Below are positions 18,079 to 24,886 of a DNA stretch of 64,000 nucleotides, in pieces; positions within the stretch are counted from its first letter, which is position 1; every line of letters starts with the position of its first letter. The translations under genes were made by a program, and so were the position numbers. The stretch comes from Marinobacter sp. 2_MG-2023 (GTDB taxonomy: Bacteria > Pseudomonadota > Gammaproteobacteria > Pseudomonadales > Oleiphilaceae): the NCBI RefSeq assembly GCF_030546935.1, contig NZ_JAUOPH010000002.1, forward strand, positions 722,414 to 786,413, given 5' to 3'. The notes beneath the pieces were generated by a model, which made no database searches, was not told the origin of the DNA, and worked only from the letters and a program-made list of their open reading frames with translations.

Positions 18079-18106
18079 TGTAACAATTGGCACTGCTTGG
18101 TAGTCT
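18079..18106 (+). promoter_or_regulatory. Predicted ECF-type promoter of the hydrolase gene
   Basis: TGTAACA (18079-18085), then after about 15 bases TAGTCT, a weaker -10 match. The -10 region overlaps a perfect dyad GTCTAC-taaca-GTAGAC (18103-18119) that could be an operator. It lies 40 bases before the start codon at 18146. Confidence 0.6.
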
Positions 18107-18145
18107 ACTAACAGTAGACCTTCTTAACGGGCAAGGAAAAACACT

Positions 18146-18904
18146 ATGACGAGATCCAAAGTGGAGTTCGCAAATGCTCAGGGCCAGAACCTTGCGGGCT
18201 TGTTGGAGTTGCCGGGCGAGGGCAAGCCTTATGCTATGGCCCTATTCGCCCATTGTTTTACGTGTGGAAAGGATATTGCTGCAGCGTCCCGGATAGGGCG
18301 CGCCCTCGTGAAGCAGGGCATTGGTGTGTTGCGTTTCGACTTTACCGGGTTGGGCAACAGTGACGGGGATTTTGGCAATACCAATTTCTCCTCCAACATC
18401 GAGGATTTGCTGGCGGCCGGCGAATTCCTCAAGCAACACTACGAGGCGCCGCGAATGATCATTGGTCACAGCCTGGGAGGCGCCGCGGTTTTGGCAGCAG
18501 CCCAGCGCATGCCGTCCCTTGAAGCCGTTGCCACCATCGGGGCGCCGGCTACCGCCCATCACGTCCAGCATCTTTTTGACAGCAAGGCCGACGAGATTCG
18601 TGAGTCCGGTGAAGCCGAAGTGACCCTGGCCGGTCGGACATTCAATGTAAAATCGCAGATGCTGGATGATCTGGTGCAATGGAATACACCGGACCACATC
18701 GGTAATCTGCGTAAGGCACTGATTATTTTCCATTCGCCGGTTGATGAGGTTGTGGGTATCAACGAAGCGGCCACTATCTATCAGGCGGCCAAGCATCCCA
18801 AAAGCTTTATTTCTCTTGATAATGCCGACCATCTGCTATCAAAAGCTGCGGATGCGGAATACGTTGCGGATATGCTCGTGGCCTGGTCCAGCCGGTACCT
18901 CTAA
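18146..18904 (+). CDS. Alpha/beta hydrolase
   Basis: 252 residues with the nucleophile elbow GHSLGG (S109), an acid in FHSPVDEVVGI and a histidine in DNADHLL, giving a complete Ser-Asp-His triad. The sequence resembles the hydrolase half of hydrolase/OsmC fusion proteins; the OsmC part is absent here. No signal peptide, so cytoplasmic; substrate unknown. It is monocistronic and preceded by a TGTAACA-type promoter, consistent with oxidative or envelope stress control. Confidence 0.88.
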   Translation: MTRSKVEFANAQGQNLAGLLELPGEGKPYAMALFAHCFTCGKDIAAASRIGRALVKQGIGVLRFDFTGLGNSDGDFGNTNFSSNIEDLLAAGEFLKQHYEAPRMIIGHSLGGAAVLAAAQRMPSLEAVATIGAPATAHHVQHLFDSKADEIRESGEAEVTLAGRTFNVKSQMLDDLVQWNTPDHIGNLRKALIIFHSPVDEVVGINEAATIYQAAKHPKSFISLDNADHLLSKAADAEYVADMLVAWSSRYL

Positions 18905-19022
18905 CGTTACGGAGTTAGTCTGGCATTCGGGGCTGAACCTGGTCGCCGATACCTTGCCATTCCCGTCGTCTTCCAGGGTGTTGATTCGGCACTTGCGCGG
19001 GTAAAAAAGCCGGCACTGATTC

Positions 19023-19049
19023 TGTAACAATTTGCAGGTTCGCCTGTCA
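19023..19049 (+). promoter_or_regulatory. Predicted ECF-type promoter of a short transcript
   Basis: TGTAACA (19023-19029), 14-base spacer, cTGTCA. No plus-strand protein gene follows within 1.4 kb; instead a strong terminator follows about 90 bases downstream. Confidence 0.65.
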
Positions 19050-19055
19050 GTAGGT

Positions 19056-19165
19056 CATGAGATATGGAACGACTTTCCTTAATTGTCGCTCTGGCTCTCT
19101 GTAACCTTTGCATTGTTGGTCGGGTCGCAAACCCCTTGGGTGGAGCTGGTCTCCACCCTTTTTTT
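19056..19165 (+). ncRNA. Candidate ECF-dependent small RNA
   Basis: Transcription from the promoter at 19023-19049 would begin near 19056 and end at the terminator at 19138-19165, giving an RNA of about 110 nucleotides. Its 3' half is antisense to the last codons of the DsbA-like gene that ends at 19079 on the other strand. A 39-codon frame starting at ATG 19064 exists, but its 3' end (stop at 19183) runs past the terminator, so a regulatory RNA is more likely than a peptide mRNA. The 5' end is inferred from the promoter only. Confidence 0.5.
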
Positions 19166-20458
19166 GATGGCCTCCTCAATTAGCCAGAGCCTGTCCTGAC
19201 CCCAGCAGCTGAAGGTTCCATAGCGGAAACTCGGGACGCCCCAAAGCCCGCAGTCATACATTGCCTTACGGTTTACTTCCGCCCATTCATGCCAACTCTG
19301 GTCATCTAACAAAGTCTCTGCCTTCTGCCATTCCAATCCAGCGCGCTCTACGATGACTTTCAAGCCTGCATCGGTTTCCGAGCGGATGCCTTCGGCATTG
19401 ACGGCCCGGGCGTAGCTACGCATGTACTCGATTTCACGGCCCAGGGAGCGGGCGTATTCAAACAGGGCATAACACCTTTCCACGCCAGGCCCGAGAGGGT
19501 CAGCGACAAAGCCATAAGGAATGCCCAGCTTGTCGGCTTCCCTTTTTGTGTCGTGGAAGATGTACCACTTCTTGGCATCGGGTACCGATTGTCCGCGCAT
19601 CACCATGGGGAGCACCGGCTTCAGTTGCAGAGGTATATTCCATGCCTTCGCCAGCAGGATTACCCGTTCCAGGCCGAGGTAGGAGTAGGGGCTGCGAATG
19701 GAAAAGAACACATCCAGAGGTGTCTCGGCGGCCGGATGGCCATCGGGTAATCTTGTGGCGATATTTGTTAAATCAGCCCAGGTGCGCGTATAGGTTATCG
19801 CCCTTGAGGCATCCCGGTTCAGCCCTTGATCGGTGAGACTTCGTTCAAGATGGTCCAGCCGGTCTACGCCCCAGAACCACTCACCCAGGTACCAAACCAT
19901 GCTGCCCTGATAGTGGCCGAGCCGCCGAAGCATTTTTTCATTATCGAGCAGGGTTTGATTATCAAGATCTGTAGGTCCCGAACCTGGCTTGCTTTGGGAA
20001 TCGGAACTCCAGAGGTCCGTCAATAAGCGGGCAGCGGTATTGAGTCCGTCGTTGGCGTGTTCGGCCTGAAGCAGCCGGGCGGTGGCGGCCTTGAGTTCGG
20101 TTTCCGAGAGTGGCGTTGGCCGGTCAGGCGGCGTGAGGTTATACAGTTTGGCGATCCGGGTGGCGTCCTGTTGAGCCCACGAGCCCCACAGCGCCGGCTC
20201 GGGGAACATTTCTTCATCCAACTGCCAAACGGTATGGAGCCGGATGCGCACCCCATAGTGCTCCTGCAATTGAACAAGTGCCTGCAACAAGGTTAGCCCG
20301 AAAGGGTCTCGGGGATTCACGAACACCCGAACAAGGTCGCTCTCGCCTCGCAGCCTTGCCCGAGCTTTGTGCATGGATCGTTGCAGAGCATATCGGTACG
20401 GGCTGGAAAATGCGCGGGCGAACCAGGGCATAAGATCCGCTTTGACCGGACGATGCAT
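19079..20458 (-). CDS. Tandem DsbA-fold / 2-hydroxychromene-2-carboxylate isomerase-like protein
   Basis: About 459 residues. The C-terminal half (from about 215) is a kappa-GST/HCCA-isomerase-type thioredoxin fold: DVFFSIRSPYSYLGLERV carries the SPYSYL motif whose Ser binds glutathione in this family, and GLWGVPSFRYG is the cis-Pro loop. The N-terminal half (VFVNPRDPFGLTLLQALVQL) looks like a degenerate copy of the same fold. No CxxC redox pair is present. The start at 20458 is chosen because the longer version (20530) runs over the promoter region; the ribosome site is weak. It is divergent from the ATP-grasp operon. Substrate unknown. Confidence 0.75.
   Translation of the reverse strand: MHRPVKADLMPWFARAFSSPYRYALQRSMHKARARLRGESDLVRVFVNPRDPFGLTLLQALVQLQEHYGVRIRLHTVWQLDEEMFPEPALWGSWAQQDATRIAKLYNLTPPDRPTPLSETELKAATARLLQAEHANDGLNTAARLLTDLWSSDSQSKPGSGPTDLDNQTLLDNEKMLRRLGHYQGSMVWYLGEWFWGVDRLDHLERSLTDQGLNRDASRAITYTRTWADLTNIATRLPDGHPAAETPLDVFFSIRSPYSYLGLERVILLAKAWNIPLQLKPVLPMVMRGQSVPDAKKWYIFHDTKREADKLGIPYGFVADPLGPGVERCYALFEYARSLGREIEYMRSYARAVNAEGIRSETDAGLKVIVERAGLEWQKAETLLDDQSWHEWAEVNRKAMYDCGLWGVPSFRYGTFSCWGQDRLWLIEEAIKKRVETSSTQGVCDPTNNAKVTESQSDN
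19138..19165 (+). terminator. Rho-independent terminator of the small RNA
   Basis: Perfect 8-bp stem GGGTGGAG / CTCCACCC (19138-19145 and 19151-19158), 5-base loop, then seven T. It lies inside the 3' coding part of the opposite-strand gene. A similar GGGTGGGG / CCCCACCC terminator follows the cytochrome gene at 24836-24864. Confidence 0.85.
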
Positions 20459-20509
20459 AGGAGGAGTCTCTTTATTTGTTATTGATTGAACAGACAGTTC
20501 CTTACGTAC

Positions 20510-20536
20510 TGTAACAGTTGCACTTCTCATGTGTCT
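20510..20536 (+). promoter_or_regulatory. Predicted ECF-type promoter of the ATP-grasp/repeat-protein operon
   Basis: TGTAACA (20510-20516), 14-base spacer, gTGTCT (20531-20536): a full match. It also rules out the in-frame ATG at 20518 as start of the downstream gene, because that ATG lies between the -35 and -10 elements. Confidence 0.78.
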
Positions 20537-20613
20537 CTACCGGTGAAACGCGAACAATCAATACCTTGGAAGCTACCGAGGCAGTGAGTAACCGGAACGG
20601 AGAGCGCGACAAG

Positions 20614-23025
20614 ATGACTCGGCACTATTGGATGGGTGGCAACAGGTCCTACGAGGAAGACCGCTTTTTTGACGAATCCCTCGACAAATCCCTGTGGCAA
20701 CAGGCAGAGACCTCCGAACAATGGCATGCATGCTGGTATACCGGTATGCCAGACCCGGAGTTTTTCAGCCAGGTGGGGCCGGAACGAAAAATTAACCATA
20801 TTCCCGGAAACAATGCCCTCACGGTGAAAAGCCGTCTGCACCAAAGCCTTATGGAGCTGCGGGAACGAATGGAGCGGCAGGAGAAAGGCGGCGGGCACCT
20901 GACGGAGCGCTTGGCTTTCGTCCCCGGAGTTTTCTCCATGCCCGAGGATTATCACGATTTCCAGCAGGCGGCACTTCAGAACCCGGACAAACGCTGGATT
21001 CTCAAACCCAAGAATGCCGCCCGCGGAAAAGGTGTCCAATTGGTGGGTGACCCGGCGGACGTGCCCATGGAGTCCTCCTGGATGGTTCAGGAGTATCTTG
21101 AAAATCCCCATACCATGCATGGTCGAAAATATGTGCTGCGCCTGTATGTGCTGGTGTCGTCTATTTCGCCCTTCAGGGTTTACCTGTACCACCAGGGGTT
21201 TGCCAAGCTCGCGTCGGCGCCTTACGACGAAGAAAACGCAAATAATCCGTACAGTTACCTGACCAACCCTGATGTCAACGCTCTGAACCTTGAGGCTGAT
21301 GTGCCGGTGGAATTCGTGGATTTCGAGCGCTACCGGGCCTGGTTACGGGAGCAGGGCCATGACGACGAGGCGCTATTCACCAAAATCGAGGATATGGTTG
21401 CCCTGACCTGCCTGGCAGCTCTGGAGCCCATGCGCGAGCGCTCACGAGTTATCGGCGCCGACACCCGGGGCTGTTATGAACTTATGGGCATTGATTGCCT
21501 CGTCGACGGCAACCTCAAGCCCTGGATCCTGGAGTGTAACCTCAGCCCGTCTCTGGGAGTCTGTGCCGGCCCTGAGAGTGGCGGCGACATTGAGGAAGGC
21601 ATCAAAGGCGCCCTGATAGGGGATATGGTTGAAATGCTTGGCCTTAACCGGCCTGCTGGTGCCGATTCTGCCGATTCTGCCGATTCTGCCGATTCTGCCG
21701 ATTCTGCCGGTTTCATGGCGGAGCGGCTGGTTCGGGAAACCCAGGCCGAAATAGCCAACAGTGGTGGTTTCAAAAACCTGATACCGGGGTCGGATCCTAC
21801 GGTATACCTGCCGTTTATGGCCCTGCCTCGGCTGGCTGACTGGGTGGTTGCCCAAGCGCTCTCCGACCGTCCGGTGAAGCAGCCTCGTCTTGAACGGTGG
21901 ATGTCCGAGGAGACGTTCAGTGAAGACCAGGTCTATGTCTACGACACCCGGCTGGGCCACCTGAGTAGCCTGAACGAGACCGCCTCACTGATCTGGTTGA
22001 TGGCCACAGAAGGTGCCGGGCCGGATGATATTGCGTCGACGCTGGTAGATTCCGCTTTCAAAAGTATGCCTGTGGCCCCGGAAGCCTGGGCTATCCGCAA
22101 TGATGTATGGAATACACTGGCTGACTGGGTTAACAACCGTTTTCTGGTGCAATCTGAGAATCACCTGGCCGAACGGGTTGCGCTGGAATCTGTCCAGCCG
22201 CCATTCCCGGAGACATCCGCGATGATGTCGATGGTGCTGGCCTGCGGTCGCTTCCGCGCTCGATTCTTCACCGACAGTGCAGCGCTGGTCAATCGGATTG
22301 AAAACCTGTTACAGCCAATGGCGGTGTCCGACGAGGCGGGAAAAGACTCGCTGCCCCGGCTCGAAATTGTCCGGGATACGCCTGGCTTCACGTTGATTCT
22401 CGATGGTCAGGTGCTCCACCCACGATTGCCGCTTTCGGCTGTCACGCCCGCCCTTGCAAACTGCCTGGCAACGCACGCCGCCAAACACGATGACATCGCT
22501 ATAGACGCCGGCCTGGTTGCCGGCCCCGATCAGGCTGGCCCGATGTATATGGTCAGCCATAGTGAGCCAACCCTGCGTGACGCGCTCACCCTTGCTCTGT
22601 CTGCCCACTGGCGTGCTGATTATGGCCGCGGGGCGCTTCTGAAAGCCTCCGGAGACGATCACATTGAAGGGCTGGGTTTGCCCCTGCAGGCCCCCGACTT
22701 GGAGGGAATGCTCCTGCCCGCAATGGCGGGTATGACGGGCAACTTCGCCCAGGTACTTGCGGTACTTGTCCCCACGAGCGAGCCAATCGAGGACAAAAGC
22801 GGTGTACAGGCCATGACCGTAAATGAGGCGCTCAGACACCTCATTGCCAACTGCTGTTCCGAAGACGGGCGGCCACTGGATACCGGTGGTTTCAGCAGGC
22901 TCGCAGAGTGGCTGGAAGGCTGCGAACGCTATCTGGTTGATATGAATAATCCGGAGGCCGCTGCTGCAACGCTTTCCGGGCAGTGTTCCGTGAGAACACC
23001 GCAAAAGGCATCCGGGAGCCGTTGA
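20614..23025 (+). CDS. ATP-grasp (tubulin-tyrosine ligase-like) – PqqD-like – HPr-kinase-like fusion protein
   Basis: 803 residues. About residues 10-345 form a TTL-type ATP-grasp ligase: WILKPKNAARGKGVQLV is the ATP-binding lysine and glycine-rich loop, WMVQEYLENP the hinge, and MGIDCLVDGNLKPWILECNL holds the metal-binding Asp and Glu-x-Asn. Five exact ADS repeats (350-364) form a linker. Residues about 425-485 (DTRLGHLSSLNETASLIWLM and the helix after it) look like a PqqD-type peptide-recognition domain. Residues about 525-800 resemble HPr-kinase-like modules of peptide-natural-product clusters, but the P-loop (SHSEPTLRDAL) is degenerate. It heads an operon with two Gly/Glu/Ala-repeat proteins, suggesting a ligase that modifies their tails, for example by adding amino acids as TTLL enzymes do. 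That role is inference. No membrane segment. Confidence 0.82.
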   Translation: MTRHYWMGGNRSYEEDRFFDESLDKSLWQQAETSEQWHACWYTGMPDPEFFSQVGPERKINHIPGNNALTVKSRLHQSLMELRERMERQEKGGGHLTERLAFVPGVFSMPEDYHDFQQAALQNPDKRWILKPKNAARGKGVQLVGDPADVPMESSWMVQEYLENPHTMHGRKYVLRLYVLVSSISPFRVYLYHQGFAKLASAPYDEENANNPYSYLTNPDVNALNLEADVPVEFVDFERYRAWLREQGHDDEALFTKIEDMVALTCLAALEPMRERSRVIGADTRGCYELMGIDCLVDGNLKPWILECNLSPSLGVCAGPESGGDIEEGIKGALIGDMVEMLGLNRPAGADSADSADSADSADSAGFMAERLVRETQAEIANSGGFKNLIPGSDPTVYLPFMALPRLADWVVAQALSDRPVKQPRLERWMSEETFSEDQVYVYDTRLGHLSSLNETASLIWLMATEGAGPDDIASTLVDSAFKSMPVAPEAWAIRNDVWNTLADWVNNRFLVQSENHLAERVALESVQPPFPETSAMMSMVLACGRFRARFFTDSAALVNRIENLLQPMAVSDEAGKDSLPRLEIVRDTPGFTLILDGQVLHPRLPLSAVTPALANCLATHAAKHDDIAIDAGLVAGPDQAGPMYMVSHSEPTLRDALTLALSAHWRADYGRGALLKASGDDHIEGLGLPLQAPDLEGMLLPAMAGMTGNFAQVLAVLVPTSEPIEDKSGVQAMTVNEALRHLIANCCSEDGRPLDTGGFSRLAEWLEGCERYLVDMNNPEAAAATLSGQCSVRTPQKASGSR
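21661..21705 (+). repeat. Five exact copies of a 9-bp unit (Ala-Asp-Ser linker)
   Basis: GCCGATTCT occurs five times in perfect tandem, encoding (ADS)5 between the ATP-grasp and PqqD-like parts. The unit keeps frame, so slippage would change linker length without frameshift. Confidence 0.95.
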
Positions 23026-23107
23026 GTATAAATATTCTTCGATATCCGGATATTGGGAGGCCAGGCATACAACCTGGCAATAACGTGAAAAGCAAAGGGG
23101 ACGCATC

Positions 23108-23437
23108 ATGTCCAGAGAAACGCAGAAACAGAGATTGCTCGGTAAGCTTGCCCGGGGCATGGCCTACACGGGCCCCGTGTTTGCAGTCGTTATAGGCGCC
23201 TCGGCGTTCAACGTCTCAGCCGCTGACGTTACAGCGGAGCCCGGCTACCTGATGCTTGCCGCTGGAGAGGCGGAAGCCGAGGGTGAAGCCAAGAAGAAGG
23301 GCTATGGAGAAGGTGAAGCCGAAGGCAAAGGTGAAGCCAAAGGAGAAGCTGAAGGCAAAACCAAGAAGAAAGGCCATGGCAAGGATGACGGCAAGGGAGA
23401 AGGGGAAGGCGAGGCCGAAGGAAAGGCCAAGAGCTGA
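23108..23437 (+). CDS. Exported Gly/Glu/Ala/Lys-repeat protein, candidate ligase substrate
   Basis: 109 residues. The N-terminus (RLLGKLARGMAYTGPVFAVV and a small-residue stretch) looks like a signal peptide ending near ADVTA at 39-43. From residue 53 on the protein is almost wholly low-complexity GEAEGEA, GEGEAEGKG and KKKGHG-type repeat with no cysteine, aromatic residues limited to single Tyr and a His. The protein repeat is encoded with varied codons, so it is selected at protein level rather than by DNA slippage. Its N-terminus resembles that of the cytochrome at 24141 (LL-KL-R, then T-P and VV at matching positions). The layout recalls bufferin/HvfA-type precursors (signal, GYxxA, EGKCG repeats), but without cysteine. 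Function unknown. Confidence 0.78.
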   Translation: MSRETQKQRLLGKLARGMAYTGPVFAVVIGASAFNVSAADVTAEPGYLMLAAGEAEAEGEAKKKGYGEGEAEGKGEAKGEAEGKTKKKGHGKDDGKGEGEGEAEGKAKS

Positions 23438-23525
23438 GATATTGTCCGGTGTGGGCATGAGTAACGCTTGTGTCCACTCGGTCGCTTTCAGTGCTTAACA
23501 GAGCAACAGCAAACGGATAAATACC

Positions 23526-24089
23526 ATGACACAGCCAGTTTCAGATAAGCGTCGGGACGTGAGCGACATTGTTGAAGAAAATGCCCATGCCATCGGGCAA
23601 CTCGTCAACTTGTTGCAAGCGTTGCCCGGGAACCTTTACCGGCAAAGCTCTGGTTACAGGAAGCAGCATGTGATTGGCAAGCACGTTCGTCACATCATCG
23701 ATCACTACAGCGCCTTGTTGTCGGCCACTGATTGCCCAGGGGCATTGCTCGACTATGAAAACCGGCACCGGGATCCGGCACTGGAAACAGATCGGCGGGC
23801 TGGGGGGCGCCGCCTGTCAGACATTTTACGGGAATTGCGCACCCGATTTGGAACAGAGTATTGCAGTGAACTTGCGATGCTGCACAGCAGTGAGGGCCAG
23901 CGGCACGTGGTAACCACCAGTGTCGATCGTGAACTGGTTTTTCTGGCCAGCCACACCATTCACCACATGGCGATTATCGGAATGCTTGCTGAGCAGGCAG
24001 GTGTGGAAGTCAATGCAGAATTCGGGGTCCATCCCTCGACGTTGCGTTATATGGAAAGGCAGGTTTCGGGCATGGCTAGAAGCGCCTGA
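23526..24089 (+). CDS. DinB-like four-helix protein
   Basis: 187 residues, all-alpha by composition. Histidines at GKHVRHIIDHYSALL and at SHTIHHMAIIGMLAEQAGV are placed like the three metal-binding His of DinB/YfiT-type proteins, some of which use mycothiol, bacillithiol or other thiols; others have no known activity. No signal peptide. It sits between the two repeat-protein genes in the same operon, which suggests a role in making or handling the modified protein, but nothing in the sequence says which. Confidence 0.75.
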   Translation: MTQPVSDKRRDVSDIVEENAHAIGQLVNLLQALPGNLYRQSSGYRKQHVIGKHVRHIIDHYSALLSATDCPGALLDYENRHRDPALETDRRAGGRRLSDILRELRTRFGTEYCSELAMLHSSEGQRHVVTTSVDRELVFLASHTIHHMAIIGMLAEQAGVEVNAEFGVHPSTLRYMERQVSGMARSA

Positions 24090-24140
24090 GGCCCTGAGCA
24101 CACCCTGAATAAGGGTAAAATACGACCGGAGGTTGTTGAT

Positions 24141-24797
24141 ATGTCTACAAATAAAAATCGAAAAGAACTTTTACGCAAACTGTCGCGAAATCTCATGGTG
24201 ACGCTTCCCATGATGACGGTAGTGACTGTAGCGGGTTTCAACACGGGTTCCGGCTCTTTTGTGGAGCTGATTCCATCCGCCGAAGCGGCGCAGGGTGAGG
24301 CTGAAGGCGAAGCAAAAGGCGAAGCAGAAGGAGAAGCCAAAGCTGAGGCAGAAGACTTTGCTAAAGGAGAAGGTGAAGCAGAGGGCCACGCCGAGGGCGA
24401 AGCGGAAGGCGAGGCTGAGGGAGAGGGTGTATCGGCCAGTCTCAAGAAAGCGGTGCGCCGGCCTGAAGGTTACACACCTTACCAGGGCAATGTGGCCGAA
24501 CTGAGAGCCAAGGGTGAGAAGCTGTTCAACGACACCAGCCTGTCCTCAAACGGCCTTGCGTGTGCCACTTGCCATACAAATGGCATGCTCTATAACCCCA
24601 CCTTCAAGGACGAGTACCCGCATTTCGTGGCCATGGGCAAGCGTGACTTTGGGATGGACATGGTGCACCTGGATGAAATGGTCCAGATCTGCATGGTGGC
24701 TCCGATGGCAGCGGAGCCTCTGGAATGGGGGTCCGAGGAGTTGGCTGCGCTGACTGAATACGCACGAACGGAGCAAAAGAAATTCATCGACAAGTAA
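24141..24797 (+). CDS. Exported monoheme cytochrome c with acidic Gly/Glu/Ala repeat
   Basis: 218 residues. N-terminal export signal (LLRKLSRNLMVTLPMMTVV, cleavage near AEAA at 47-50), then a repeat segment at about 52-96 made of GEAEGEAK-type units, then a cytochrome c domain with the heme motif C141-A-T-C-H145 in LSSNGLACATCHTNG. Candidate Met ligands include M149, M186 and M189. The domain resembles c-type cytochromes related to di-heme peroxidase N-domains. The N-terminus parallels the 109-aa repeat protein in the same operon, so both may be recognised by the same PqqD-like domain. The fusion of an acidic repeat with a periplasmic electron carrier is unusual. A strong terminator follows. 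Confidence 0.85.
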   Translation: MSTNKNRKELLRKLSRNLMVTLPMMTVVTVAGFNTGSGSFVELIPSAEAAQGEAEGEAKGEAEGEAKAEAEDFAKGEGEAEGHAEGEAEGEAEGEGVSASLKKAVRRPEGYTPYQGNVAELRAKGEKLFNDTSLSSNGLACATCHTNGMLYNPTFKDEYPHFVAMGKRDFGMDMVHLDEMVQICMVAPMAAEPLEWGSEELAALTEYARTEQKKFIDK

Positions 24798-24835
24798 CTA
24801 CGTTGGTTTGCATCAGTAAGATTTTTGTCGACCTT

Positions 24836-24864
24836 GGGTGGGGCCAGAACCCCCACCCTTTTTT
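24836..24864 (+). terminator. Rho-independent terminator of the ATP-grasp operon
   Basis: Stem GGGTGGGG / CCCCACCC (24836-24843 and 24851-24858), 7-base loop, six T. It closes the four-gene unit begun at the promoter at 20510. Confidence 0.9.
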
Positions 24865-24886
24865 GTTGGCTGGCAACTGGGACAGG

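Noticed and set aside
19064..19183. 39-residue hydrophobic peptide gene downstream of the 19023 promoter
   Set aside because: The terminator lies inside the frame before its stop codon and the ribosome site is weak; a small RNA explains the layout better.
20491..20516. Minus-strand TGTTACA-N13-TGTCT as promoter of the DsbA-fold gene
   Set aside because: It overlaps the plus-strand site and arises from its partial palindrome; spacing is two bases short. Possible, but too weak to annotate.
20518..20613. Upstream ATG at 20518 as start of the ATP-grasp protein
   Set aside because: It lies between the -35 and -10 boxes of the predicted promoter, and the extra 32 residues lack conserved features.
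22300..22330. TGTTACA-N12-TGTCC as a tenth ECF-type site inside the ligase gene
   Set aside because: The -35 box has the wrong central bases for this strand, the spacing is two short, and it lies within coding sequence with no gene downstream.
23256..24420. CRISPR array or DNA tandem repeat in the Gly/Glu/Ala tracts
   Set aside because: The DNA units vary in codon use and spacing and there are no unique spacers; the repeat exists at protein level only.
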